58,189 nucleotides of DNA from an uncultured Fidelibacterota bacterium (GCA_913009735.1 CAJVYU010000002.1:1-58189); one strand, 5' to 3'; shown: positions 16,195-25,522, counted from the first letter of the stretch. Numbers and translations: made by a program. Notes: generated by a model not told the origin, from the letters alone.

Positions 16195-18588
16195 ATGAAA
16201 ATATTAAAATTCGGTGGAACTTCTCTGAAAAATTCCGAACGGGTAAAACATGTTATACAACTAATCTCTGCGGAGCATCCCTGTGCTGTGGTTGTTTCCG
16301 CCTTTGGCGGCGTTACAGATCAACTGGTGCAGTTAACGGATTTGGCAGCGCTGGGTAAAGATTATTCAGCTGATGTCCAATCTTTATTCAATCGTCATCA
16401 TGAAACTGTAAACTCTTTGGGGTTCGCAAACAAATGGGATTCTCTCACCCAAACTATTAATGATATTCAATCGGAATTGACTGGAAATCTTGAAGCCATT
16501 GCACAGGAAAGAATGGTAGTACCTAAACTAAAAGATGCAGTTTTGAGCATAGGAGAACGCCTGTCGGCGAATATTGTTACTGCGGCCTGTGTTGAACATG
16601 GCTTGGCGGCAGAGTTTTTGGATACCAGAGCAGTCATTCTAACTGATGATCATTTTGGGGATGCATTTGTTCACTACCAGGTTTCGTATAACAGAATTCG
16701 TGCAAATTGGAAAGATAGATCCACTACACACATCATTACCGGTTTTATCGGCGCAACTGAAAAGGGTGAGACCACCACTTTTGGACGTAGCGGTTCCGAT
16801 TATACTGCATCCATTTTTGGAGCTGCATTGAATGTGGAGGAAATCGAGATATGGACAGATGTGAATGGAATTTTGACCGCTGATCCATCAGTGGTATCTG
16901 AAGCACAAACCATTCCTCATATAACCTATGAAGAAGCCATGGAATTAGCTCATGCAGGAGCAAAAGTCATTTTTCCACCAACCATGATTCCGGCTTTATA
17001 TAAATCGATTCCTATCCGGATCAAAAATACATTTCATCCTGATAATCCAGGTACGCTCATTACTCAATCCAGAACTTTGGATGATCATTATGCTGTAGGA
17101 ATTTCCTCTCTTTATAATATAGCCCTTATTCGTTTCCAAGGTGCCGGTATTGTGGGAAGATATGGTGTGATCGGCCGCGTTTTTGAAAAACTTGCAGGAA
17201 AAAAAATCAATATAATTCTGGTTTCACAAGTATTTAGTGAACACTCCATTTGCTTTGCCATTAATCCGAAAGAAGTGGAATTAACAAAAACGCTTCTACA
17301 CAAAGAATTTTCTTTTGAACTGGAAAACCGGTTTATTGATTCCATACAAATTGAAGAAAATTTATCCCTGATTGCTGTGGTGGGCGAAGGAATGCGGCAT
17401 ACTCCGGGAATTGCCGGAAAACTGTTTGGCCTTCTGGGGAATGAAAAGGTGAACCTCATCGCCATTGCTCAAGGTTCATCTGAAAGAAATATTTCATTTA
17501 TTGTTAATGAGCAAGATGTGAAGCCGGCCATTCGCATTTTGCATTCGTCACTGTTTTCAGGACTTGATAAATTGAATATTTTCATTGTTGGTACAGGGTT
17601 GGTAGGTACGGATTTAATCAAGCTTATCAGTCAAAATGAAACACTCATCATTTGCGGTATTTCTAACAGCAAAAAAATGGTGCTGGACAAAACGGGTATA
17701 AATCCGACGGTATATCAGGATGAGTTGGAAAACGGGCAGGAAGCTGATCTAGATGCATTTATTACCGTTGCAAAAAACACCCCTAATTCTGTTTTGGTAG
17801 ATGTGACATCTTCTTCGACAGTTGCAGAAAAAACAGCAGAATTAATTACCAACAGAGTTTCTGTGGTGACAGCCAGCAAACTTGCCAACTCCATGGATCA
17901 GGATTACTATGACGCAATCCGGGAAAAGAGCAAAAAGTCCACTGCACAGTTTTTGTATGAGGCCAATGTGGGCGCCGGGCTTCCAATAATCGACACCCTG
18001 CAAACCCTTCTGAGTACAGGTGATACTATTATAAAAATTGAAGGTGTTATGTCCGGAACATTAGGTTATTTATTTAATGAATTTGATAATTCTGTTCCTT
18101 TCAGCGAACTGGTCAAAGATGCCAGAAAACGGGGCTTTACGGAACCGGACCCAAGAGATGATTTGAATGGCATGGACGTAGCCAGGAAAATTTTGATCCT
18201 CGCCAGAGAAACGGGAGCAAGATTGGAATTGACAGATGTTACAGTCGAGTCGCTCATCCCGGAAGATATCTCCCCGGATCTAACGATACCTGATTTTCTG
18301 GAAGAACTTGCCAAATATAATCATTTGTTCTCAAAAAAGTTGGAAGAAGCGCGAACGCTTGGGAAAGTGCTCCGATATTTAGCTTCCTGGGATGGGAGGA
18401 AAGCAAAAGTTTCATTAAAAGCGGTCGGTGAGGAAAATCCATTTTTTCACCAGTATGGCAAGGAAAATTTTATTGTATTTACAACAAAAAGATACCACGA
18501 TGTGCCTATGGTGATAAAAGGCCATGGCGCCGGGGCAGAAGTGACAGCTGCAGCTGTTTTAGGAGATATTCTGAAATGCAAAAAATAA
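16195..18588 (+). CDS. thrA: Bifunctional aspartokinase / homoserine dehydrogenase
   Basis: A 797-residue fusion catalysing the first and third steps from aspartate to threonine and methionine. The N-terminal kinase begins KFGGTSLKNSERV and has FGRSGSDYTAS; paired ACT regulatory domains lie around residues 300-450 (KINIILVSQVFSEHSICFAI, VNLIAIAQGSSERNISFIVN); the homoserine dehydrogenase follows with the NAD(P) motif FIVGTGLVGTDL near 462 and the substrate-binding GVMSGTLGYLFNEF and GFTEPDPRDDLNGMDVARK. The order matches E. coli ThrA (820 aa). The ACT pair suggests feedback by threonine. It is 13 bp after metH and overlaps asd by 13 bp. Confidence 0.97.
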   Translation: MKILKFGGTSLKNSERVKHVIQLISAEHPCAVVVSAFGGVTDQLVQLTDLAALGKDYSADVQSLFNRHHETVNSLGFANKWDSLTQTINDIQSELTGNLEAIAQERMVVPKLKDAVLSIGERLSANIVTAACVEHGLAAEFLDTRAVILTDDHFGDAFVHYQVSYNRIRANWKDRSTTHIITGFIGATEKGETTTFGRSGSDYTASIFGAALNVEEIEIWTDVNGILTADPSVVSEAQTIPHITYEEAMELAHAGAKVIFPPTMIPALYKSIPIRIKNTFHPDNPGTLITQSRTLDDHYAVGISSLYNIALIRFQGAGIVGRYGVIGRVFEKLAGKKINIILVSQVFSEHSICFAINPKEVELTKTLLHKEFSFELENRFIDSIQIEENLSLIAVVGEGMRHTPGIAGKLFGLLGNEKVNLIAIAQGSSERNISFIVNEQDVKPAIRILHSSLFSGLDKLNIFIVGTGLVGTDLIKLISQNETLIICGISNSKKMVLDKTGINPTVYQDELENGQEADLDAFITVAKNTPNSVLVDVTSSSTVAEKTAELITNRVSVVTASKLANSMDQDYYDAIREKSKKSTAQFLYEANVGAGLPIIDTLQTLLSTGDTIIKIEGVMSGTLGYLFNEFDNSVPFSELVKDARKRGFTEPDPRDDLNGMDVARKILILARETGARLELTDVTVESLIPEDISPDLTIPDFLEELAKYNHLFSKKLEEARTLGKVLRYLASWDGRKAKVSLKAVGEENPFFHQYGKENFIVFTTKRYHDVPMVIKGHGAGAEVTAAAVLGDILKCKK

Positions 18589-19679
18589 ATAAAAATATAG
18601 CCGTAAGTGTGTTAGGTGCTACAGGAATGGTAGGACAGAATTTTCTACGTTTGCTGGAAAATCATCCTTGGTTCAGGGTAGTAGATGTGGCAGCTTCTGA
18701 AAGATCCGCCGGGAAGCGTTTTGATGAATGTGTGCAGGGGAAATGGTATATGTCATCCCCCATTCCGGATAATATCAAAAGTCTCCAGGTGAGAAATGTT
18801 CATGATTTTGAAAGTATCCCATCGGGGGTGACTTGTGTATTCTCGGCCATAGATTTGCCTGAAAAACAGGCAGCGCGCGAATTGGAATTTGAATATGCGA
18901 GAAAAGGATATGCAGTTATCTCAACCAGCTCTGCTAATCGACAAACGAAAGACGTCCCGATGATCATTCCGGAGATTAATCCACATCATACGGATGTTAT
19001 TCCTATTCAGCAGAAAAATCACCAATTACCGGTAACCGGTTTTGTGGCTGTAAAGCCTAACTGTTCCATCCAATCCTATATTATTGTCCTGGAAGCGATG
19101 AAAAATGCCGGATATCCCGTAAATCGAGCTCAGGTAACAACACTGCAAGCCTTATCAGGAGCAGGATACAAAGCATTAACCAATCCGGATTTGAAAGAAA
19201 ATGTGGTTCCATTTATTTCCGGGGAAGAAGAAAAAACGGAAAAAGAGCCCTTGAAAATTTTTGGTAAAATGACTGAAAATGGTATCATTCCCACAAATGA
19301 TCTGGACATAAATGCTATCTGCACACGGGTTCCTGTAGTGGATGGCCATACAGCCGTTGTTCATATTGGATTTGCTGATAAAAGTCCATTATTAGACGAA
19401 TTTAAATCGATTTTAACATCTTTCAGGGCGATCCCGCAAGAAATGGAATTACCTTCTGCTCCTTCACCCCCAATCATTGTTTTGGATGATGAAAATCGTC
19501 CACAGCCGAAATTGGATAGAGATTCTGGTAATGGTATGGCGGTAACAGTTGGTCGCATTGCAGAGGATCATTTTTTTGATATTCGGTTTGTGGGGTTATC
19601 CCACAACACAGTGCGAGGTGCGTCCGGCGGGGCCTTATTAACTGCTGAATTATTAGTAAAGAAAGGATTTATCTCATGA
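18576..19679 (+). CDS. asd: Aspartate-semialdehyde dehydrogenase, archaeal/fungal type
   Basis: A 367-residue NADPH-dependent enzyme that reduces aspartyl phosphate to the semialdehyde. It starts with the nucleotide-binding VLGATGMVGQNFLRLL, has the catalytic Cys163 in KPNCSIQSY, and a His-bearing RVPVVDGHTAVVHI. The wording STSSANRQTKDVPMIIPEIN marks the archaeal/fungal branch rather than the usual bacterial one, a feature shared by several FCB bacteria. It begins inside the 3' end of thrA and its stop overlaps the thrB ATG by 4 bp, so translational coupling is likely. Confidence 0.95.
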   Translation: MQKINKNIAVSVLGATGMVGQNFLRLLENHPWFRVVDVAASERSAGKRFDECVQGKWYMSSPIPDNIKSLQVRNVHDFESIPSGVTCVFSAIDLPEKQAARELEFEYARKGYAVISTSSANRQTKDVPMIIPEINPHHTDVIPIQQKNHQLPVTGFVAVKPNCSIQSYIIVLEAMKNAGYPVNRAQVTTLQALSGAGYKALTNPDLKENVVPFISGEEEKTEKEPLKIFGKMTENGIIPTNDLDINAICTRVPVVDGHTAVVHIGFADKSPLLDEFKSILTSFRAIPQEMELPSAPSPPIIVLDDENRPQPKLDRDSGNGMAVTVGRIAEDHFFDIRFVGLSHNTVRGASGGALLTAELLVKKGFIS

Positions 19680-20611
19680 GTAAGGATTCAGTAAGAATCA
19701 AAGTATCTGCATCTGTAGCCAATGTATCATGTGGTTTTGATTGTCTCGGTTATTCTTTGGAAGAGCCGGCCGATATCCTCACCATAACCAAACGCGAGAA
19801 ACCGGGAATAGAAATTACTATTTCCGGAACAGGGGCAGATTCTATTTCAACACTCGCCGGAAGAAATACTGCCGGGAAAGGAATCCTATCTTTATTAACG
19901 GCTGTTGATCAGCAACTGGGATTCACTGTCCATATTGAAAAGGGTATCTTTCCCGGAAGCGGGTTGGGTTCCAGTGCTGCCAGTGCTGTGGGGGGTGTCG
20001 TAGGCGTAAACCTGCTATTGGGTAGTCCGCTGAAACCAAGCGAATTGCTTATTCACTGCATGGCCGGGGAAGCAGCAGCCTCGGGCGATTTCCATGCAGA
20101 TAACGTGGCGCCGGCATTATTGGGCAGTATCATCTTGATTCGTTCATATGATCCATTGGATATTGTGTCTTTACCCATTCCGGAAAATTTATTTTCAACG
20201 GTTGTCTTACCTGAACTTTCTATTAATACCAAAAAAGCAAGGGCACTTGTACCCAGACATGTTCCCATTAAAACTGCGGTGGAGCAGGCAGGGAATCTGG
20301 CTGGATTTACATCAGCAATGTATACCGGTGATTTTGAGCTGTTGGGCCGTTCTATGATTGATCTTCTGGCGGAACCCTACCGTCAGGAATTGATCCCGGG
20401 ATATCACTCGGTGCATCAAGCATCCTTGGATAACGGAGCTATTGGCTGTGGAATTTCCGGGTCAGGTCCGGCACTATTTGCTTTTTCTGATTCTCTGGAA
20501 ACTGCTATGAAGATTGGATTAGCCATGGAAAAAGCTTTTAAACATGAGGGCTTTGTCAGCGAGGTGTACAGTTCAAAAATTCGTGTTGAACCGCCGGAGA
20601 TTCTAGATTAA
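19676..20611 (+). CDS. thrB: Homoserine kinase (GHMP family)
   Basis: A 311-residue ATP-dependent kinase making O-phosphohomoserine. The GHMP ATP loop is at residues 93-104 (PGSGLGSSAASA), the N-terminal substrate motif VSASVANVSCGFDCLGYSL is intact, and the C-terminal GISGSGPALFAFSD motif closes the active site. Start ATG overlaps the asd stop (ATGA). ThrC follows 3 bp after its stop. Confidence 0.96.
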   Translation: MSKDSVRIKVSASVANVSCGFDCLGYSLEEPADILTITKREKPGIEITISGTGADSISTLAGRNTAGKGILSLLTAVDQQLGFTVHIEKGIFPGSGLGSSAASAVGGVVGVNLLLGSPLKPSELLIHCMAGEAAASGDFHADNVAPALLGSIILIRSYDPLDIVSLPIPENLFSTVVLPELSINTKKARALVPRHVPIKTAVEQAGNLAGFTSAMYTGDFELLGRSMIDLLAEPYRQELIPGYHSVHQASLDNGAIGCGISGSGPALFAFSDSLETAMKIGLAMEKAFKHEGFVSEVYSSKIRVEPPEILD

Positions 20612-20614
20612 TCT

Positions 20615-21913
20615 ATGCGCTATTACAGCACAAAGGGAAACACGGAACCGGTTACATTCCAGGAAGCTCTTTTTCAGGGTTTGGCACCGGATGGCGGGTT
20701 ATACCTTCCGGAAGAGATTCCCAAAATTTGGGATCAAATATCCCACACAGATTTTACTTATCCCGGCTTGGCGTTTGAGATTCTGAAACCTTACGTTCAT
20801 GAAGAAATTTCCGATTCAACATTGACAGAAATCGTAGAAAGGGCATTCTCTTTTGATGTCCCGGTTGTAAAAATCCAAAAGGGAAACTTTATTCTGGAGT
20901 TGTTTCATGGTCCCACCTTGGCCTTTAAGGATTTTGCCGCTCGGTTTATGGCACGAACTATGGAATATTTTTTAAAGAAAAGGAGTAAGGAACTGACTGT
21001 ACTAGTAGCCACATCCGGCGATACAGGCAGTGCGGTGGCAAACGGTTTTTTAGGCGTGGATGGAATCCGGGTTGTTATTTTGTATCCCAAAGGACGCGTG
21101 AGCCCGATCCAGGAAAGACAATTAACAACCCTTGGAGACAATATTACTTCTTTGGAAATCGATGGTAGTTTTGATGATTGTCAGAACATGGTAAAATTCG
21201 CATTCATGGACAGGGATTTACGGGAAAAGATTCAATTAAGTTCTGCAAATTCAATCAATATTGCCAGGTTGTTGCCGCAAAGTGTGTATTATTTTTGGGC
21301 AGTCAAACAAATCGATAATCGGGCATCTGTTATCTTCAGCGTACCCAGCGGGAATTTTGGCAATCTCACCGGAGGTATATTGGCAAAGAAAATGGGACTC
21401 CCGGTGGAGAATTTTGTAATATCGACCAATATTAATGATGTGGTGCCAAAATATTTGAAAACAGGGATTTATCACGCCAGATCTTCAATCCATACGCTAT
21501 CAAATGCTATGGATGTAGGCGATCCAAGCAATCTGGCAAGAATCCGCAATCTGTACGGCCAAGATATTGAAAAAATTCGTTCAGAATTGACAGGATTTGT
21601 ATTTACAGATGATGAAACTATTGAGACTATCACAAATACATTTTTAGAAACTAATTATATATTAGACCCTCATACGGCTGTGGGCTATTCCGGATTGCAG
21701 GATTATAGAAAGGCCACAGGTAGCCGAAATCCGGGAGTTGTACTTGCTACGGCTCACCCTGCAAAATTTCCGGAATGTATTGAACCGGCTATTGATCAAA
21801 AAATTCCAGTTCCACAGCGGTTAAATAATTTAATGGACAGGGAGCTATGTAAAACTCCCATGCCAAACCGATCAGAAGATTTGAAGGAATTTTTACTAAA
21901 TAGAACCCTTTGA
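20615..21913 (+). CDS. thrC: Threonine synthase
   Basis: A 432-residue PLP enzyme converting phosphohomoserine to threonine. It has the short N-terminal domain MRYYSTKGNTEPVTFQEALF, the PLP lysine in LAFKDFAARF (Lys105), the phosphate-binding ATSGDTGSAVANGF, and VPSGNFGNLTGG. This is the fold type II, E. coli-like class. The last codons (AACAGA-like NRTL then TGA) coincide with the left end of a MITE-like repeat at 21901, so the C-terminus and stop appear to be supplied or altered by that element. It ends the metH-thrA-asd-thrB-thrC run. Confidence 0.95.
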   Translation: MRYYSTKGNTEPVTFQEALFQGLAPDGGLYLPEEIPKIWDQISHTDFTYPGLAFEILKPYVHEEISDSTLTEIVERAFSFDVPVVKIQKGNFILELFHGPTLAFKDFAARFMARTMEYFLKKRSKELTVLVATSGDTGSAVANGFLGVDGIRVVILYPKGRVSPIQERQLTTLGDNITSLEIDGSFDDCQNMVKFAFMDRDLREKIQLSSANSINIARLLPQSVYYFWAVKQIDNRASVIFSVPSGNFGNLTGGILAKKMGLPVENFVISTNINDVVPKYLKTGIYHARSSIHTLSNAMDVGDPSNLARIRNLYGQDIEKIRSELTGFVFTDDETIETITNTFLETNYILDPHTAVGYSGLQDYRKATGSRNPGVVLATAHPAKFPECIEPAIDQKIPVPQRLNNLMDRELCKTPMPNRSEDLKEFLLNRTL

Positions 21914-22030
21914 TAAACCTTATGTATGAAGAAAAAAGAGATAAAATTTTCCTGATTCCTGCCCGCCCCATTCTTTTTATTATGGTTGTAGGCAGGCGGG
22001 AAGGCGAGAAACGTAGCCAATAGGGTTCTA
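21901..22030 (+). mobile_element. MITE-like element, copy 1 (rearranged)
   Basis: It starts TAGAACCCTTTGATAAA and ends GGGTTCTA, giving 8-bp perfect terminal inverted repeats. The left half (TATGAAGAAAAAAGAGATAAAA) matches copies at 31390 and 48498. After CTGATT an extra block of about 45 bp with CCTGCCCGCC and GGCAGGCGGG arms interrupts the shared sequence, which resumes as AGGCGAGAAACGTAGCCAATAG and then jumps to the right terminus. So it has a nested palindrome insertion and a 3' internal deletion. It lies between thrC and the trans-sulfuration gene. Confidence 0.75.
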
Positions 22031-22060
22031 AACACATAAACAAGCAAAATAGGTAAACCT

Positions 22061-23203
22061 ATGGAATTTGAAACAAAAATCGTCCGCGGTAAAATTCAAC
22101 CTGATCCATCTACAGGAGCTATTATTCCACCCATTTATCAAACAGCAACTTATGTATTGGAAGAAGTTGGAAAAGATAAAGGATTCGATTATACACGTTC
22201 TGCTAATCCCACCAGGCAAATGCTGGAAGAGTATCTGGCGTTGATTGAAGGTGGAAAATATGGCATCGCATTTTCCAGCGGAATGGCGACGGTGGACAGT
22301 TGTTTAAAGCTGCTGAAAGCAGGTGACCATGTCGTTTGCTCTGATGATGTTTATGGCGGTGTGTCCCGGCATTTCGACCAGTTGCTGACACAATATAATT
22401 TATCTTTTACTTATGTTGATTCTCAAAATGTTGAAAAGGTAGAAGCTGCCATCCAACCAAACACAGTCATGGTTTGGATTGAAACTCCAACAAATCCATT
22501 GTTGAAAATAACCGACTTAAAAACCGTTGGCGATATTGCGAATAAACATAATCTGCTGTATTGCGTTGATTCCACATTCGCGACTCCGGTGTTCTTGAAG
22601 CCGTTGGATTTTGGCGCTGATTTGGTAATCCATAGTACCACAAAGTATTTGAGCGGTCACAACCAGCTGATTGGCGGAGTTGTCATTACAAACCGGAAAG
22701 AGCTGTTTGATTCATTGAAATTTATTCAGAAGACAGTTGGCGCTGTTCCAGGACCCTTTGATTGTTGGTTAACGATGCTGGGTTTAAAGACATTGGATTT
22801 GCGCATGAAGAAACACCATGAGAATGGAGTAAAAGTGGCCGAATATCTTGAATCCCATCCAAAAATAGAAAAAGTGATTTACCCCGGTTTAGAATCTCAT
22901 CCGATGCATCACATTGTAAAAGAGCAAATGTCCGGTTACAGTGGAATGATATCCTTTGAATTAAAGGGCGGATTGGAATCAGGAATAGCCTTGATGAACC
23001 ATGTGAAATTATGTTTATTGGCTGAAAGTCTGGGATCTGTGGAAACCATGATCACCCACCCCGCCACCATGACCCATGTGGATGTTCCCAGAGAAGAACG
23101 GTTAGCCCGCGGTTTTTCCGATGGTTTGGTCAGATTATCGGTTGGGATTGAAAATGTAAATGATATTATAAACGATTTAGAACAGGCTCTGAACTTTTCA
23201 TAA
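22061..23203 (+). CDS. Cystathionine gamma-synthase/lyase family PLP enzyme
   Basis: A 380-residue member of the Cys/Met-metabolism PLP family. The PLP lysine is Lys195 in HSTTKYLSGH; the N-terminal DYTRSANPTRQMLEEYLA and central FSSGMATVDSCLKLLKAGDH are typical; the C-terminal SLGSVETMITHPATMTH is the substrate-carboxylate motif. Sequence alone does not separate cystathionine gamma-synthase (MetB) from gamma-lyase (MccB/CTH). Position after thrABC and metH fits MetB making cystathionine from an activated homoserine, or the reverse pathway to cysteine. It starts 30 bp after a MITE-like element that may carry it on the same or a separate transcript. Confidence 0.88.
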   Translation: MEFETKIVRGKIQPDPSTGAIIPPIYQTATYVLEEVGKDKGFDYTRSANPTRQMLEEYLALIEGGKYGIAFSSGMATVDSCLKLLKAGDHVVCSDDVYGGVSRHFDQLLTQYNLSFTYVDSQNVEKVEAAIQPNTVMVWIETPTNPLLKITDLKTVGDIANKHNLLYCVDSTFATPVFLKPLDFGADLVIHSTTKYLSGHNQLIGGVVITNRKELFDSLKFIQKTVGAVPGPFDCWLTMLGLKTLDLRMKKHHENGVKVAEYLESHPKIEKVIYPGLESHPMHHIVKEQMSGYSGMISFELKGGLESGIALMNHVKLCLLAESLGSVETMITHPATMTHVDVPREERLARGFSDGLVRLSVGIENVNDIINDLEQALNFS

Positions 23204-23270
23204 TTTCAATAATCGTAAAAAATGAGATGAAGTTTAAACCACAAATTTCATTTGTTAACAGCTAATCTGA

Positions 23271-23873
23271 ATGCAGCATAAGGAAGATCATACTCAATTC
23301 TGGGAAGACATCTATCTGGCTAATGATGCCGGTTGGGATTTAGGTGGAGTTACGCCTGTGTTTGAGTCAATCGCTAATCAATTAAATCCTGGTAAGGTTT
23401 GCATTATCGGTAGCGGTCGTGGTTACGATGCAGTTATGTTTGCCAAAAAGGGATTCGATGTAACTGCGGTGGATTTTGCGCCTTCTGCTATAAAAGCTGT
23501 TAGAAATTTGGCAAAGAAAACCGATGTTGTTGTCCAAGCCATCCAAAACGATATTTTTACTTTAACACCAGAACACTCAAACACGTTTGACTATGTCATT
23601 GAACATACATGCTTTTGCGCTATCAATCCCAAAAGAAGGTCAGAATATGAAGAATTGGTGAAAAAAATATTAAAACCAGAAGGCAAGCTCATTGGTCTCT
23701 GGTTCCCATTGGATAAAACAATGGAAGACGGCGGACCGCCCTGGGGAACGACTGTGAATGAAGTGAAATCTATTTTCAATAATGGCTGGACGATCGAAGA
23801 GGAAGGATTTCTAGATTTATCCATAAAGACCAGGAAAGGTCGTGAAAAAATGATTATTTTTAGAAAGGCATAA
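23271..23873 (+). CDS. TPMT-family SAM-dependent methyltransferase
   Basis: A 200-residue class I methyltransferase of the thiopurine S-methyltransferase group. The opening FWEDIYLANDAGWDLGGVTP is the family hallmark; motif I is VCIIGSGRGYDAV, followed by the acidic residue in VTAVDFAPSAI, and VIEHTCFCAINPKRR. Bacterial members methylate thiols, selenium or halides, or have unknown substrates. It is placed between the sulfur amino-acid cluster and cysQ, which makes a sulfur-related substrate attractive but unproven. Confidence 0.85.
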   Translation: MQHKEDHTQFWEDIYLANDAGWDLGGVTPVFESIANQLNPGKVCIIGSGRGYDAVMFAKKGFDVTAVDFAPSAIKAVRNLAKKTDVVVQAIQNDIFTLTPEHSNTFDYVIEHTCFCAINPKRRSEYEELVKKILKPEGKLIGLWFPLDKTMEDGGPPWGTTVNEVKSIFNNGWTIEEEGFLDLSIKTRKGREKMIIFRKA

Positions 23874-23919
23874 TCTTACATTTACATTTTTCTATTCTTT
23901 TTAACCTAATTTCGACGCT

Positions 23920-24699
23920 ATGATTTCAGATAAAAACCTTGCAATTAATGCTGCAAAAGAAGCCGGCAGCCTTATCATGAATTATTATAAAGCCGACTAT
24001 GAGATTCGTGATAAGGGATATCATAATCCTGTAACCACTGCAGATCATGCAGCCGACTCCCGTTTGAAAGAACTATTAATAGATGCCCGTCCCAATTACG
24101 GCTGGCTCTCGGAAGAAACGGTGGATTCCCCTGATCGACTCACCAAAGAAAGGGTTTGGGTAGTGGATCCGTTAGATGGTACCAAGGAATTTATTGAAGG
24201 TGTACCAAACTTTGTTGTGAGTGTGGCCCTAGTGGAAAATGGCACACCCATAATAGGGGTTCTATATAATCCTGTAACTCACGAATTATTTACGGCAGCA
24301 AAAGATGAAGGGGCGTTTTTGAATGACATTCCCATTCACTGCGACACAAAAGAAAATATTGGCGATATGGTTATTTTGAATAGCCGTTCTGAAACCCGCC
24401 GGGGACTATGGGCACCATTCGCAGGTACATTCGGCGAATTAAGAGCGATTGGTTCGGTAGCTTATAAACTAGGGCTTACGGCTGCAGGACAAGCCGATAT
24501 TTTTGCTTCGTTACGTCCGAAGAATGAGTGGGACATCTGTGCCGGGAACTGTATTATTAATGAAGCAGGTGGAAAACTGATTGACCTGAATGGGAATCTT
24601 GTTAGTTTTAATCAGGAAAAGACACTCATTGAACCCGGTTTAATTGCCGGGGATATAAATGCGGTGGATAAAACATTCAAAGTGTTGACAAGGGCTTAA
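23920..24699 (+). CDS. cysQ: 3'(2'),5'-bisphosphate nucleotidase, CysQ-like
   Basis: A 259-residue Mg2+-dependent phosphatase of the inositol monophosphatase superfamily. Metal ligands are visible: E65-E66 in LSEETVDSP, D83 and D86 in VVDPLDGTKEF, and Asp in PKNEWDICAG near 207. The DPLDGTKEF wording points to CysQ, which removes phosphate from PAP(S), the by-product of sulfate assimilation, rather than to a classical inositol monophosphatase. No sulfate-reduction genes are in this window. Confidence 0.88.
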   Translation: MISDKNLAINAAKEAGSLIMNYYKADYEIRDKGYHNPVTTADHAADSRLKELLIDARPNYGWLSEETVDSPDRLTKERVWVVDPLDGTKEFIEGVPNFVVSVALVENGTPIIGVLYNPVTHELFTAAKDEGAFLNDIPIHCDTKENIGDMVILNSRSETRRGLWAPFAGTFGELRAIGSVAYKLGLTAAGQADIFASLRPKNEWDICAGNCIINEAGGKLIDLNGNLVSFNQEKTLIEPGLIAGDINAVDKTFKVLTRA

Positions 24700-24832
24700 G
24701 TGTTCATGCGCTCATGAATAATTTATCACGGTTCCATTGAACGTTATTTTACGGGGTGTGTTTTTACTGGAGAATCTTGAAATATTTTCGGATGATTTTA
24801 TGAAAACAAGCAACCAACCTAAAATTCAAAAA

Positions 24833-24852
24833 AGAGAATTGGTAAATTCTCT
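24833..24852. other. Hairpin AGAGAATT/AATTCTCT before the MNT gene
   Basis: AGAGAATT (24833-24840) and AATTCTCT (24845-24852) form an 8-bp stem with a 4-nt loop, 12 bp before the MNT gene start. On the minus strand it is followed by TTTTTT, resembling a terminator, but no minus-strand gene is present. It may be a regulatory site for the MNT/HEPN pair. Confidence 0.4.
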
Positions 24853-24864
24853 GTAAATTGTCCT

Positions 24865-25155
24865 ATGATCACAATACAGGACGTCATAAGAAATTATAAA
24901 CCTGAAAAGGTAATTCTTTTTGGATCAAGAGCCAACGGAAACGGGAATAAAGATAGTGACTGGGATTATTTAATCATCAAGGAAACGAAAACCCGCAGAA
25001 TTAACCGAAGGGAAGAAGCATTAACAGATTTTTTAGATGTACCGGCTGATTTATTGATTCTGACTCCAAGTGAAATAGAATTTCTTTTAGAATCAAAATC
25101 TGAATTTATTCAATCCATTATGGAAAATGGGAAATTGATTTATGAAAAAAAATAA
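24865..25155 (+). CDS. MNT-type minimal nucleotidyltransferase (antitoxin candidate)
   Basis: A 96-residue protein with the nucleotidyltransferase motif G20-S21-x10-D32-x-D34 (LFGSRANGNG followed by KDSDWDYLII) and a third acidic residue in VPADLLIL. Minimal nucleotidyltransferases pair with HEPN proteins and can neutralise them by transferring AMP. The HEPN gene begins 14 bp inside its 3' end, which fits a coupled two-gene module. Confidence 0.85.
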   Translation: MITIQDVIRNYKPEKVILFGSRANGNGNKDSDWDYLIIKETKTRRINRREEALTDFLDVPADLLILTPSEIEFLLESKSEFIQSIMENGKLIYEKK

Positions 25156-25522
25156 TCCATGGTTAGAATTTGCCACGGAAGATTATGAAACGATACAATC
25201 ACTTCAAAATACAAATCTATATCGCTCTATTTGTTTTCATGCCCAGCAAACTGTCGAAAAAATCCTAAAGGCCTATCTATTTTCAATCGATAGTCATATT
25301 TTAAGAATTCATGATATTTCGCAATTGTTTTTAGAGACAGGCTTGGATTTACCAAATGAGATGACACAAAAGGATTTAGAGTTTTTATCATCAATTTATA
25401 TTGAAACCCGTTACCCACCTGACATTGGTTTGCTTTCAACAGGTAATCCTGATAAAATAGATGCCAACAGAGCGATTAAAAATGCAGAAATTCTTTTTAA
25501 TTTTATTCTGAATAATTTATAA
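25142..25522 (+). CDS. HEPN-domain protein (toxin candidate)
   Basis: A 126-residue helical protein of the PF05168-type HEPN family: YRSICFHAQQTVEKILKAYL, RIHDISQLFLETG and SIYIETRYPPD. R-x4-H occurs as RSICFH at residues 28-33, the RNase signature of HEPN nucleases, although in this subfamily that pattern is not always catalytic. It overlaps the MNT gene by 14 bp. It is a different HEPN subtype from the HepT-like protein at 33010. Confidence 0.82.
   Translation: MKKNNPWLEFATEDYETIQSLQNTNLYRSICFHAQQTVEKILKAYLFSIDSHILRIHDISQLFLETGLDLPNEMTQKDLEFLSSIYIETRYPPDIGLLSTGNPDKIDANRAIKNAEILFNFILNNL

Noticed and set aside
23204-23270. Terminator after the trans-sulfuration gene
   Set aside because: Only a weak AT dyad and no T-run; not supported.
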